Assembly (NCBI GenBank): GCA_039566865.1
Contig: CM076949.1
Span: 15,786,501-15,850,500, forward strand
DNA length: 64,000 nucleotides
Direction: 5' to 3'
Source of the DNA: Aurelia coerulea
Taxonomy: Eukaryota > Cnidaria > Scyphozoa > Semaeostomeae > Ulmaridae
The notes beneath the pieces were generated by a model that did no database searches, had not been told where the DNA came from, and saw only the letters and a list, made by a program, of their open reading frames with translations. Positions 1-11,361 of this stretch are shown piece by piece (position 1 is the first letter of the stretch; each line of letters starts with the position of its first letter). Made by a program: the position numbers and the translations under genes.

Positions 1-400
1 AAAGACAACGAATTAATGAATCTCCTTTAATTTTCTTTCAAGACAACTAAGGCAAGTCTCCAGCCCAGTTTACTGCATTACAGTTACAGTATTATTCGTG
101 AACGACTTGGGGGAATGAAAGCCACAAATTGTAATAGGCCTGCAGCTTCTTATAATTGATTTATTATGAAGAAAATTACAACGGCCTAAAAAACGCTTAA
201 TCCATAAAACAGTTCTAAATTAAATTGCACTTTTGAGTTTCCAACTCGCAACTCTCGTTCAACTCGCAACTCGCAACTCGCAAATTAAGTGCAACTCGCA
301 ACTCGTAACTCGCATAATAAGTGCAACTTGCAACTCGCAAATTAAGTGTAACTCGCTACTGCAACTCGCAACGCGCATTTTACCATATCACGAACATTTC
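1..400. repeat. Dispersed repeat with ACTCGCA minisatellite tail
   Basis: Bases from about 39 match 48000-48170 in the same order and orientation: the AAGACAACTAAGGCAAGTC block, an AATTGTAATAGGCC block and a CATAAAACAGTTC block. From about 239 the sequence is a degenerate minisatellite built on CAACTCGCA, and the same minisatellite follows the second copy at 48220-48440. No protein is supported; short reading frames here come from the repeat. Confidence 0.7.
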
Positions 401-779
401 ATGCTTTCAGCCGATGATATTCCTGGAAAACAGACGCATGTTTACTGCGTTCAGGGTTGACGTCAACGGAAGTCGTCATCCATTGTTGTTCACTCACGGT
501 ACAAAATTTTCTGCGCACGCAGGAGAAAAAAAAGACAAGCCCTTTATTGGCTGTTGCGAACGATGTTTTGGAGGGTACTTTGTTATTTGAAGAAAGAAAT
601 TGTCGGGGTGCAGAAAGCAGGCAGGAGGGGAGATGATGATCGATCGTCGAAGGAAAGACACTTCGCAACAACACTTCGCGATTTTATTTTCTGAAAAGCA
701 ACACGTGTATTTCTTGAAACTGGGCAGTTTCAGCTGGCCCCGGCTGGTGCCTGTCGGGTCTTGAATTGTGACCTGGTGG

Positions 780-940
780 TTGCCTGCTGAATTTAGCTGG
801 AAGTGTCCTATTATTCAAATCCAACCAAATTCACTTGAAATTATTCAAAATAGGGGGGGGGGCCCTCTCCTCGATTAGTTTACCTATTGAGAGAGCTCCT
901 CCTTTAAGTAATTCCCTGCATACAATTTTTCCCCACTTTT
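780..940. repeat. Dispersed repeat, inverted copy at 8880-9010
   Basis: The stretch from the TTATTCAAATCC block through a G10 run, CTCCTCGATTAGTTTACC and TAAGTAATTCCCT reappears as its reverse complement at about 8890-9005, inside an SLC6 intron. It is non-coding and of unknown class. Confidence 0.55.
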
Positions 941-1048
941 GTATTTTATATTGTATCATTGTATTAATCTCTTTTGCACATTGTCTTATTTCCTTGTAGT
1001 TTTGTTGGTTATTATTAAATTGTATGTTGTGGAATTATTAATATATAT

Positions 1049-1130
1049 GAACTGAACTGAACTGAACTGAACTGAACTGAACTGAACTGAACTGAACTGA
1101 ACTGAACTGAACTGAACTGAACTGAACTGA
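1049..1130. repeat. (ACTGA)n pentanucleotide microsatellite
   Basis: About 16 perfect ACTGA units follow a T-rich stretch ending TTAATATATATGA. Non-LTR retrotransposons of the CR1/L2 type often end in short microsatellite tails, so this could be the 3' end of a truncated copy, but no reverse-transcriptase sequence is visible upstream. Confidence 0.9.
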
Positions 1131-2176
1131 TGGTCTTTTCGTGGATTTTGCCCAAATACGATGGCTTCAGTGAGGCAAATGTGATACATTCTCCCTGATT
1201 AGAGGAACTGGAGCCCCCTAGCTTCCTACCCCCTAAGCCTCTGCTTCCTACGCATTTGACGATGTTTTGTCGGTGACTGCTGAAAAAGTGAACTCATCTC
1301 AATTCTTCCGATGCGTCCTCGTTCTGTCCTTGTCCGATCGGTAACTTCAGTGATCGATATGTTCGGTGATCAATGACGTCTGATCGGAGCTATTTAGAAA
1401 ATGTTTCGGTATTACATCATCATAATTTTTCAGTCCCCGATGTGTCTCCTAGTCTGCCACCCGGGGCTGAAGCTACCCAAAACCGGTTGACGGGGACTGA
1501 CTTCTGGACCCCAGTTTTGGGTCATAAATTCCCATCAATCCCCAGTTTTGGGTTATATTTAGGCGAGGATATACCTGTTGACTATCATCAAGAATTTGGC
1601 TTTTTAGTTTGGCTCCTGCACATTACTTTTCGTACAGAGTAAATATTTTGAATTGAGCTTCTACAATTTTTTTTTCTTGGGTGGTCTTTTCAAGTTATCA
1701 TCCCCAGTCTTGGGTACTTTTGTCTAGGTCTCCTAGTCAAGTCCCCGTCCCCAGTCTTTGGTAGCTTCACCCCCAGGGTCTGCCACGGCAACGTGTTGCC
1801 GAGCGTTACGATCATAAAGAGACCAGGCTTATTGTTATTACAGATTTGTATGTTTACATTATCCAATCTGTCAATTGTGTGTGCGCACAGGACGGTTGCA
1901 TTTCTCAACCAAAATTTTGAGGCCATTTAAGGCCACGTCAGTAGTTTTAAGGGGTTTGGAGTCGAGATTTGGCAGTATCATTTCAATCATTATTCAAACA
2001 GGTCAAACAGGTCTTTTGTCAGCAAGGCTCTTCAAACCTAGAATCTTCGAAACTAGGACCAATTTTAACATCATTTTACAAATTGATACATGGTGCCAAA
2101 TGTACCAACGTATCTTTATAGTTTCTATGTTACAATACAAATATTGTATATTGAATAGTTGATCTTTTTGATGAAG
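1131..2176. other. Intronic sequence, no feature seen
   Basis: If the SLC6 gene extends upstream this is the intron before the TM6 exon. I looked for a TM4-TM5 exon and found none. There is a weak repetition of CCCAGT(C/T)TTGGGT-like words between 1490 and 1790 on both sides of 1630, suggesting a decayed inverted repeat. Confidence 0.4.
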
Positions 2177-2280
2177 GTGTGGATTAAAGCAGCAACACAG
2201 ATCTTCTATTCACTTGGTGTTGGATTTGGTTCACTGGTCGCCATGGGCAGCTACAACAAATTCAACAATAATTGCTTGAA
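2177..2280 (+). CDS. SLC6-family transporter, exon encoding TM6
   Basis: This is the first of six in-window exons of a sodium- and chloride-dependent solute symporter (SLC6, plasma membrane). The exon reads in phase 0 from GTG after a GATGAAG acceptor to a GTATGT donor and encodes TM6. In the family this segment unwinds to bind substrate, Na+ and Cl-. The motif [14 protein letters not shown] is present, including the Gln and Ser known in GAT1 as chloride ligands (Q291, S295), followed by the conserved SYNKFNNNC. An oddity: the near-invariant Asp of the family motif VW-x-DAA is Lys here (codon AAA). The acceptor has only a short T tract, so the exact start is less certain than the frame. TM1-TM5 exons are not in the window. 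Confidence 0.92.
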
Positions 2281-2813
2281 GTATGTAATCATTTAACAGT
2301 GTGGATTTAATAACATGGAAAGAATACGTTATAGCAGGCCCCCTTGAAATATAGAGACGTTTCAAAGATTTTCAGTCAATAAGAAAACAGCAAGGGTGAA
2401 TTTGTAACACAAAGGAATCAAGCCTCTATCAAGGCACAGCGATTTACAACTTTGAAGATTTCACACCTTTGAGTGCACTCAATCGAATCAAAATTTGCAA
2501 AAAGTACGAAAATTTATTGCTTGCTTGAGCTGAACGTGTGAAATATATTCTTCAGAACAGTAAATCCTTTTGTGTTGAGAGAGACGTGATTCTTGTGTTT
2601 TACAAAATTCACCTTACTTGAGAAAACCAATCTTCAAAGATTGTGATAACGTTGATCGAGAAAAGCAGTGCCTAAAGGGCTGCCTCACTTCCTAGCAAGC
2701 TTCAAAAATTGCACCAATATTTGAAGGATTAGTTTCGTTGAACTCAAATATTTCAAAGACAGCCTGAACTGGCCGGAAGGCCGGAAGCAGTAAGGACGTT
2801 ATCAAATTTCAAA

Positions 2814-3590
2814 TTAACCCTAATCCGATCGGGAGGTGTTTTTCAACCCCCCCCCTCCCTGTCAGTTTTTTGCAGACCATTCTTTAACGGCAAAAGCTAT
2901 GACCCTCACACTCTCTGAAAATTACTAATTATCTATACAGCTAAATGTTGACTATTAGATTTTCGAACAATGGGTGTCACGTGACAGATGACACTACCAT
3001 ATTTGGAAGAAGGCATGGGAGCAATTAATTTGTTGATATTTTTACTCCGAGAATTAGTTTCAAACGTTGACTATTGTACTTTAAAAGAATCAGCACGCAA
3101 ATTGCTCTCTATTGTAATCAACAGAAATGGAATGTGCTGACGTAAGTATTCTTAAATGATGATGATGTCACTCAGGCCACCATTTTGGGTCATTTTGAAG
3201 CTTTTTTCCAACAGCTGTTGTTAATAATGCATAGGATTGTATTGCATTATAATGCTCTTAAAGACGACCAGATCAGACCATTTTGAGCCATTTATTATCA
3301 ATTTTTGAATTTGAATTTATTTGACATTTGTCAGTTATTTTGACAGTTTGAATTTATGACGTCATCAATGTTAGTCATATTCTACCAAAATAACTGTCTA
3401 AAAACACCTGTATGTATCATATTTGAATTGGAAATGAATGATACCCCAACTAAGAAGGGAAAAAGTGATTCACATAATCTTTGTTCCATGTTTAGCACAA
3501 ATTAGCGGGAAAAGCATATATTTTGACATCTTTCAGCATTATGACGCCATTAAGACTTCATATAATGAGGTGGTCACATAATTCCACCGT
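2814..3590. mobile_element. Truncated TTAA-type MITE (same family as 45294-46175)
   Basis: The left end reads TTAA then CCCTAATCC, followed by a poly(C) tract and the block TTTTTTGCAGACCATTCTTTAACG. The body matches 45294-46010 step by step, including GTCACGTGACAGATGACACTACC and the GACGTCA-rich part. Similarity stops near 3575-3590 and the right terminal repeat is missing, so this copy is truncated or overwritten. It lies in the intron after the TM6 exon. Confidence 0.75.
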
Positions 3591-3793
3591 TCCTCAAATT
3601 CCACCTTGTTGTTCACCCCCCCCCCCCAATTTTGTCCGAATGCTGAACAATATTTCCCTCGTAGGTCGCAATCTTGTCAGATACTGCTGTAAGCTTCTAT
3701 TCTAATTCCGAAATATCTTTTTGGGAGAATTCCAAGCTGACATTCAGGTCACCTACGTTTTTTATCAACTCCTTCAAATCATCTTTCATACCA

Positions 3794-4100
3794 TTAAAGG
3801 GGCTCCGTAGTCAAACTATACACATATCTGATAACACCGCACGTGGCCATTGTTCTCCATTGTTTTCTGCAGTTTGTTCGGTGGCTTCACCCAAGCCATC
3901 AAAAAATGCTCGTTAAAGCCACTCATCCAAGCAATCGTAAGAGATTAAATGTTTGGATTTTTCCTCTGTGAAGTACAAAGATCTATCTTCAAAATGATGC
4001 TTTCGTTTTAATAAAAAAGGTAAAAGTCTGCATGCTATTGCCCATCAAAAACTTCAAAATCACCGTTTCTACCGAAATTTTGGAGAAGGAGCCCCTTTAA
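3794..4100. mobile_element. Small TTAA-flanked MITE
   Basis: The element starts AGGGGCTCC directly after TTAA (3794-3797) and ends GGAGCCCCT directly before TTAA (4097-4100). The terminal repeat is 9 bp and the body is about 299 bp with no reading frame of note. TTAA duplication is characteristic of piggyBac-type transposition; the class is inferred only from the target site and ends. Confidence 0.6.
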
Positions 4101-4468
4101 ACATGACTTCGACCATTGTTCTAAACGCACTCTCTTGCACTGCAAGTAGGCTTTCCACAACTTCAAGGCTCACGAGTGGAGCCGAATTTTCGTTTTTCAT
4201 AATTGTGACGTTTTAAATCTCCACATAAACTTTGAAAAGCACTTCTAAACTGATTTTGGTTGTTTTTATAAGAAATTAGCCCATAAAAATAGAGATTGTT
4301 CACAAAAAATAGCGAACCTTCAGGAAGCGCGTCCTTGCCTCATTATGCTTGGACGCAAAGAAGTAAAAAATTCATCAATGAGTTTGGTTGAGAATTTGCT
4401 TGAGATAGGTTCAAGTAGCGGCCTTAAGATGCTTCTGCAATCAACAAATGAACTCATTTTCTCGACAG

Positions 4469-4593
4469 AGATGCAGTAATGGTGTCCCTTATCAACTGTG
4501 GAACAAGTATTTTTGCTGGTTTTGTAATCTTCAGTGTCATTGGTGCTATGTCAGAGCAATTGCAAGTTGATATTGAAAAAGTTGCTTCTTCAG
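4469..4593 (+). CDS. SLC6-family transporter, exon encoding TM7 and start of EL4
   Basis: The exon follows the acceptor CTCGACAG, completes the split Lys codon of the previous exon and ends after TCAG at a GTAAAA donor (phase 1). It encodes [14 protein letters not shown] and then a hydrophobic TM7 ([17 protein letters not shown]), then the acidic start of extracellular loop 4. The Asn and Ser of the INCGTS motif match the GAT1 chloride-site residues N327 and S331, so chloride dependence is likely. The reading frame joins exactly to both neighbouring exons, which is strong evidence for the splice sites. Confidence 0.95.
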
Positions 4594-4764
4594 GTAAAAT
4601 TTCTTTTTGAAACCACGCCATAGAAAGATAATGAATATGGGTATGTGTTAGCACTTTTGCGTAGCTGTTCGTATCTGCACAGGGAGCTAAGCTTGTACGT
4701 ACTATTGTTGATTCTATAGCTACTATACGACTATACACCTCGCTTGCAGTGTGTATTTGGCTCA

Positions 4765-4840
4765 TACCGGGTGAGTCAGAAAAAAATACTCGCCATTTGA
4801 AAGACTGCTGCTCCCTAAATATCAGAGTAGTGATATTTTG
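4765..4840. mobile_element. Partial end of a TA/CCGGGTGAGTC element
   Basis: TA followed by CCGGGTGAGTCAGAAAAAAA matches the terminal repeat of the complete element at 33290-34019, and the next stretch (TTTGAAAG, CTGCTCCCT, AATATCA) matches 24949-25020. No opposite end is found before the next exon, so this is a fragment. Confidence 0.5.
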
Positions 4841-5520
4841 CAATATGTGACTCAATGGCAAACATCTGGAAATATGTTAGAATATTTTTTGGCTGAAATC
4901 AGTCACCTTGACCAAATTTCCCACTATTTATACCTCACAACAATGACTTGGATATACTTTAGCATGCGTAATCCTCCTGGGAGGATGAGCGTATCTTCAA
5001 CATGGTATGAGAAACTTATTCAAGGGTATTCCGTGCTCCTAGGAGAACAAAGTATATGCTGATACATCTAAGTATCATTTTAGTTGGGAGGGAACAGACT
5101 GAATTTGAAACAATTAAAGGGCCAGAATCCTAAGCAATGACAAAATTGATAATTGACTTGGTCTTGCATCTACAACACATCATCCATTTCACAAATAGCA
5201 GATGCAGCATTAAAGGTAATGCAAAATATGCCTGAAAAGTGACAAGAAGGGTCTACAATTCAAGGAAGCTTCTACCTGTTTCATCTTGCTGCATTGTATG
5301 CTTCCCTATATAAAAAGTAGGTTCCTTGCTGACATATCTGAGCTTGGTCTCATCCATGGTCTCATCGCTGCTGTTCATACTATGATCATCATTTTTCACA
5401 TTAACACAAGAGTACCACCACGAATGACTTAGCAGCTTTTGCTGCACATTACACAGTGGAAAAATATTCTGATGTACGTCTAGCATTTCTGATCTAAGTT
5501 AGCATTCTTACTCATTTCAG

Positions 5521-5633
5521 GTCCGGGGCTAGCGTTTATTGCATATCCAGAGGGCATTGCACAGATGCCTGTTTCTCCACTTTGGGCTATTCTATTCTTC
5601 CTTATGCTGCTTACACTTGGTTTGGACAGTGAA
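5521..5633 (+). CDS. SLC6-family transporter, exon encoding EL4 and TM8
   Basis: The exon follows the acceptor TCATTTCAG and ends at GAA before GTAAGT (phase 0). It encodes [20 protein letters not shown], the hallmark EL4 hairpin of the SLC6 family, and then most of TM8 with LTLGLDSE. The Asp-Ser pair of LGLDS corresponds to the Na2 sodium-site residues known in the family (D395/S396 in GAT1). Both are kept, so the sodium site looks functional. Family members usually have Gln after DS; Glu is here instead. Confidence 0.96.
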
Positions 5634-6375
5634 GTAAGTTTTTAGATCTATCCTTAACGTTACTGTACTCCTTCATGACGATGAAATATTTTATCCGATA
5701 ATCTTTTGAATTTTTAGATCATTATACCGCTCCCTGTACCCAACGGCTTGACGTAATTGGCTGAGATTTGGCAGACAGAGAGAAAAAGCATAGGGGGACC
5801 AAAGGGTGTCTCACTTTTGAGAAAAATTGCATGGTCCAAGTTATCCATTTGAATGAAACTCATAACGAGGCCAGGGGGCAAGGGGCAAAATTTTTTCATT
5901 AATTGTTCTGAAGCTGAGGCACGCAAAGGAAATTTGAGACACACTTTGCTAGATTAATGTGTTGAGAATGCAAAAATCTCATCGAGATTTATATGAAACT
6001 TATCTGGAGGGACAGGGGGTTCTGAAAGGGGGTAAGATCCAATTTTTGCGTTTTCAGGTGTACAACGCACAATTTTTGGATATTTGTATTATTTTTGGCT
6101 TTTAACCCTATTCTTCATGGTGGGGGCAAAAAAGGTCCCCCCAACCAAACTTCCTGTAATTACCCTTAAACTAAGCATGATTAAAGACTGGAACTTGGGT
6201 GACTTTTGATAAAATTTAATATTGCATCAAATTAACAATAGCTCATTGTTATGTAATTGGTCACGTGACTATGACATGCCCATAGTGAAACATGCATAAC
6301 TTTTCTCGCACACATCTGATTTCAATGCAATTGGTACCAATCAGTTTGTCTGGAAGTCTACTTTCATTGAATATA

Positions 6376-7167
6376 TACCGGGTGTCCCGAAAGAAACGCA
6401 ACAGATTCAAAAAATTCTAATGCAAGCTGTTTGAAATTAATGATAAAATTATTACTTTTATCTAAATCTGCAATGATTAGATTAAATCTTGATATATTTT
6501 TTAGAATTCTAGGTGACTTGATTGAAGAGCTAAAAATCAACAAACTTCAAATTGGCTGTCAGGGCAAAACCAGAGCTACCAGCATTAGTGCAAAGTACAC
6601 TGTGCAATTAAAATCAATATCTAAAAGTAATATATAGAACTTCACATAGTAACGAACAAGCACACAACTTCATTAAGAAACTGTAACAAAGGGATCCCGT
6701 ATCGATTTATGAGTTATCTCGAGGAAGCTTTGTGTTCATTTATGATTGGAAGTATAAATCTAATAATGGCCTTGTAATTCTGCAAAACGTAAGCAACCAT
6801 CATGGACACTTAAGAAGCACAACTGTGTTTGACAGAAATCTTTATGAAAGTGTCTGCTCAATGTTCAATTAAATTGTGTGTTACCGTATTTGCCAGCAAT
6901 GCTTTCCAGTAGCAAGGATTGTCATGTTTTACAATTTGACATAATGATTCACCATTGTTTATGCAATAGCTCTGGTTTTGACCTTAGGGCAATTTTGAAG
7001 TTTGCTGATTTTTAACTGTACAACCAAGTCATCAAAAATTCTGGAAAATATATCAAAACTTAATATAATCATTTAAGATTTGAATAAAAATAATTGTTGG
7101 GTACTGGGTATCAAACAGTTTGCATTAGAATTTTTCAAATTTGTTGCGTTTTTTGGGACACCCGGTA
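6376..7167. mobile_element. TA-flanked inverted-repeat MITE (CCGGGTGTCCC family)
   Basis: The element begins CCGGGTGTCCCGAAAG after TA (6376-6377) and ends CTTTTGGGACACCCGG-like before TA (7166-7167), 788 bp. The inverted repeats run about 50 bp inwards, to TTCTAATGCAA and its complement. TA duplication fits Tc1/mariner-type transposition. It has no transposase and lies in the intron between the TM8 and TM9 exons. Confidence 0.8.
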
Positions 7168-7864
7168 GATATTTGTATTTTGCTGACATCAGCAAAATTT
7201 AAGATCTATGACGTCATATTTACAATAAACATATGAAACATATAGTGCATTATTATTAAAATTGATTAATTAACAATTCTAAACACATTTCATATCATTT
7301 TTATCACTAAAAACTATTTCAAAATGCCAATAAAGCGTCAGCTAATTTGTGTGGTGTCAACCATTACAATTGACAGTTGTTTGATACACTGCTGCATACA
7401 ATAATTTTTGATAAGAAAATAAGAACCTTAGGTCCGGTGCTTGCAGGCAGTTTCTCTTATTTTACTGAGTGACCCAAGAAAATTGTAGATGCAAATCACT
7501 AAAGTTCTTAGCTTTCTTAATCCGGGTAGCATGGTTCTTCGCTATTGACAATCTAGTTTACAGCTTCTTACAAGCGGTTCATACATATCAAAATGAGTGT
7601 ATATTGTGATAGAGCAATATTCATCATTGGGCGTCATGATGAGTGACTAGCCTTATCTAGCTTTATTTAAAACATTAAACTGTCGTTAAATGGTTTGCCT
7701 ATTTTCATTGTTTATACATCATAAGGTAATCTTAACAAATAGAAAGCTAGTACAAGATTTTTGTCACAAGATCTTCATAGCTGGATAAAAATAAGACGGC
7801 TAGAAAGTAGAGAATCCAAAAATTGTGGGGTGTAAATTTTAATGCATGTTCGATTTCTTTCTAG

Positions 7865-7996
7865 TTTGCTATGATAGAGTGTGTCGTGACTGGTCTTTCA
7901 GACGAATACCCAAAAATCTTGAGGAAGTACAAAGAATGGTTTATCCTCGCAATGTCCGTTAGCTGTTACCTCATTGGATTAGCTTTCGTTACGAGG
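7865..7996 (+). CDS. SLC6-family transporter, exon encoding TM8 end to TM9
   Basis: A good polypyrimidine acceptor (TTTCTTTCTAG) precedes TTTGCTATG, and the exon ends at ACGAGG before GTAAGA, 132 nt, phase 0 on both sides. It encodes FAMIECVVTGLSDEYPKILR, the end of TM8 and the cytoplasmic loop with the family motif (S/V)DE(Y/F)P, then TM9 (FILAMSVSCYLIGLAFVTR). Position, length and sequence fit GABA/glycine-transporter-like members of SLC6. Confidence 0.95.
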
Positions 7997-9429
7997 GTAA
8001 GATTTTGAAAATTTCACTCTGTTCTGATTTTGTAAGTGTTTTCAATCAGTTTGTAGGGACTTTCTGTAAATCGCCTTGAAAATTGCCTATCAATTCGCGG
8101 TCAAATTTTCCTTGAACTCTCTGTCCAACTAAAGATACGACCTCAACCTGTTTTAGCATCTTAACCTTAAGGCCATAGCTGTGGACTGAAGGTCCTCCGC
8201 TACCTTTTCCCCCGAAGCAATATTCTTCGCGGAGATTCGATATTTTGCAAAAAAAATCATAAAGATTGATGTGAAATCCAGCTGAGTAACACAATTTTTG
8301 GGTCACACCCTTTGTCGGCAAAACCACTATAATTTCCGAGAACTTCTATAGATTTCATTGTGACATCATAGCAAAATAACGCAGAAATTCAAAAATTCGG
8401 CATCTACATGGAAAGTTGCCTCAAATGAACTCCAAGAGAGTAAAATAGGCAGAGAGGTAGGGTTCGACCTCCTCACGCCAAAAAAGCGTCGTTGAGAAAA
8501 ATGTGGAAAAAAAGAAAAGCAAAAAAGAAATATCTTTTTGGCAACGACTGTAGTGTTCAGTTGAAGAGCGCCTAACTACTCAAAGAAAACAGGCTTCAAT
8601 TTTGACTTTTGTTAAAGAGCAACTGATTAACTGTTAAGTATCAACTTTCATTTACTTCATAATCTACCGGATGTCCAAAAAATTACTCCTGTTGAAAAAT
8701 CACCAAAATTTGATTTTATGGCTTTTCAGTTGCAGCTTTGTATATTCAAATTCACTTCATACAATTTATAATTTACCATATCAACAAATATCTAATCTGC
8801 AAGGAAATAAGACAATATTACAGAAAATTAATGCAATGATACGGAAAACTAATCCGATTTGCAAATACAGAGCAACGAGATAAATTGTATGGAGGGAATT
8901 ACTTAAAGCATTAGCTCTAAATAGGTAAACTAATCGGGGAGAGAGCCTCCCCTACTATCCTACGATGATTTCAAATCATCTTGGCTGGATTTAAATGATT
9001 CCTAGAAATATACGCATTTGATTTTCATACAATAAAATATAAAATGTGCAAGCATCAGAAATAGTTTAGAATTATTGATTTACCTCGTTCAATAAGTAAG
9101 TTTTCAGTTCCTTTTTGAGTGGCATTTATTTTCTATTCTTACAAAATATTGCAATGAATCTTACATTCTACTATACCTTCCTAATTACTATACAACACTA
9201 CAAGGACGATGCATCCAAACGGGCCTCCCCCAGACCCCCTCATTTCAATTCCGCCCATTTAATGGCGTCGTAGGACGCCATGAAAAGTTTGTGATGACTT
9301 TTGTAAATCAAATATCAAGTAAATCTTACACAATTCTCTTGTCAAAGTATTCTTATCCTGTCGTAGGTTGATTTTAGCTAGCCTGTTTGAAATATATTTG
9401 GATTCGTAATTTTCCTATTATTTCTTCAG

Positions 9430-9767
9430 GACCTCCGAACATAAAATGCCCTTTCAGCAATGCACAGAAGGGCGTTGCCAAAAGAAAAGAGGGCATTGAC
9501 CGAACAATTTTTCCGGGGGCTTCGCCCCCGAACCCCCGGGAGCGTTCCCCTTCGGTGATTTTTCAAAACCTCTGGTTTCAGGTGCACTCCAAATTTTGAC
9601 CTTGTGAATTCATATCTCCGGTGTTTGGTGGTCGATTTCCAAATGCAAGGTATGTGCATTCAAGTTGAAGACCAACAAATATAGCCATGAATTCAAAAAG
9701 TCCCGAAATGTTATCGTTTCGTTGCCTTGTTGAGTCAAAAGGGGGTACTTTTTTTAGATACCCGGTA
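9430..9767. mobile_element. Fragment of a TA/CCGGGT element, related to 59504-60133
   Basis: The segment ends ATACCCGG before TA (9766-9767). Read as the reverse complement, it matches 59504-59730: the GTACCCCCTTTT block, the AATGCAAGGTA block, CTCCGGTGTTT and CCTCTGGTTTCAGGTGCA. A G/C-rich palindrome (GGGGGCTTCGCCCCC) occurs near 9517. The left end is not clear; a TACCGGATGTCC word at 8665 might be a decayed partner. Confidence 0.5.
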
Positions 9768-10073
9768 TACAGCATCTATTTGACGAGAACAATTGCTCCA
9801 AAGGACAGTCTCCAAGAATTTGGATACCACCAACGTCTTTCATCGATGCATAATCAGTTTTAGGTCATTTTGTTCACATTGTTTTAGATTCTGGTGCATC
9901 TTGAAAGATCATATCATCATTTTAATGTAGATTTTTCGCTATCAGGATGGATTTATTAAATGATAAAAATGACCATTACACCTTGTAAGTAGTATTTTGT
10001 ACTGTGCAAGTTGAAACGTAAGATGAAAAAGTGATGTGACCAGAACAGCTGATAACACAGATTTTTCTTTCAG

Positions 10074-10445
10074 GGTGGTGCATATGTACTCAATTTGTTC
10101 GACTGGCAAGCAGGAGGTGTCTCACTCTTATTTTTAGCCATGTTTGAGGCAATTTGCATTGGATGGTTTTATGGAACTGAAAAATTACGCCATAACGTCT
10201 TTTGCATGACTGGATCAAAACCTGGAATCTGGTGGACACTTTGTTGGAGATATTTCAGTCCAGTAATCATATTTACAGTGTTTATTTTCAGTCTTGTTAA
10301 ATGGAAGGGAGTAACATACAATACAACCTATAAATACCCAGCCTGGGCAGAAGTGATTGGTTGGCTGTTAGCATCAACCTCAATGGTTTGCATCCCGATT
10401 GGACTTGTAGCTGCTTTTGTCAATTCGAAAGGTTCTGTACAAGAG
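10074..10445 (+). CDS. SLC6-family transporter, exon encoding TM10-TM12
   Basis: The acceptor TTTTTCTTTCAG is followed by GGTGGTGCATATGTACTC; the exon ends at GTACAAGAG before GTATAT (372 nt, phase 0). It encodes GGAYVLNLFDWQAGG, including the TM10 Asp of the outer gate region, then TM10 (VSLLFLAMFEAICIGWFYG), the loop with GSKPGIWWTLCWRYFSP, TM11, and TM12 (AEVIGWLLASTSMVCIPIG). The WFYG and PxxGxxWxxCW features are typical of GAT/GlyT members. The large unbroken exon and precise joins support a working gene rather than a relic. Confidence 0.96.
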
Positions 10446-10486
10446 GTATATCAACTTATCAAAATTCAACATACTTTCAAAATGAT

Positions 10487-10855
10487 TTAACCCTATCCAG
10501 ATTTGGGGGTTTATTCCTCTCCCCCAGTTAGTTTCTCTTTGATAGCTTAATTAGCGCTCTTTTAATCAGCGTGCCCTCTTGTGAGCCAAGATATTCACTA
10601 AAATTGACTTGAGTCACACCAGTATTTTGAATGATAAATACAACTATAAATGTATTCATTTTGCAGGGTAGATCTCGATAAAACCTATGATTATAAAGAG
10701 ATTTGCAAATTTTCTCGTCAGCAAAAACGTAAATAAGCATTTTCAGGAATTAACTGTCTTTGAAATAGATACACAATAGACTATTTTAGAGAGGGAATCA
10801 GCCCCCCCCCCCCAGTCTATTGGTAGGTAAGTAAGGACAGTCTGAATAGGGTTAA
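10487..10855. mobile_element. TTAA-flanked MITE
   Basis: TTAA (10487-10490) is followed by CCCTATCCAGA, and TCTGAATAGGG is followed by TTAA (10852-10855). The 11-bp terminal repeats differ at one base. The 361-bp body contains poly(G)/poly(C) stretches just inside both ends. It sits 41 nt after the TM10-TM12 exon, in the last SLC6 intron. Confidence 0.7.
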
Positions 10856-11361
10856 AGCATTTCACAACCATTGGAGAACAACTGCAGTGAATGTTTTAAT
10901 CGCCCCCCCCCCCCCGCCAGTGAGACTTTTGGAGGGGATGCCATCCAAATCTACGGGGAATTGATTAATTCTTTGCGATGACTGGACCTTTCCGTCGATA
11001 TTTGTAGAGTGTTAGGTCGTTCTTGTTAAAGGTCATTGACACAGTACACAGTTCACCAAGAAGGTGCGAGAGAAACATGAAAATGCTACGGTCGAGACGA
11101 AGGAAGACCTTGAAGCTGTCCAATGGAAGAGAAATTTAGAGTCATTTTAAACCAATCTGTAGGGCGAGGCGACGTTGCAAAATTTTCCTGGGGAATTATC
11201 ATTAAAGACCCTCCATTTTGTTGGTAAATTTTCGAGAAATGGAAAAATGGGCAATTCTATTTTTTTCCATACAGACGCAATATCTTATCTAATGATACAT
11301 GGTAATCTAAACTGCACTACTCAAAGAAATTAAACAGTAATACATAGTTTGGTATAGAATA

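Noticed and set aside
986..1189. Reading frame with repeated SSVQF
   Set aside because: It is a translation of the (ACTGA)n microsatellite; nothing else supports a protein.
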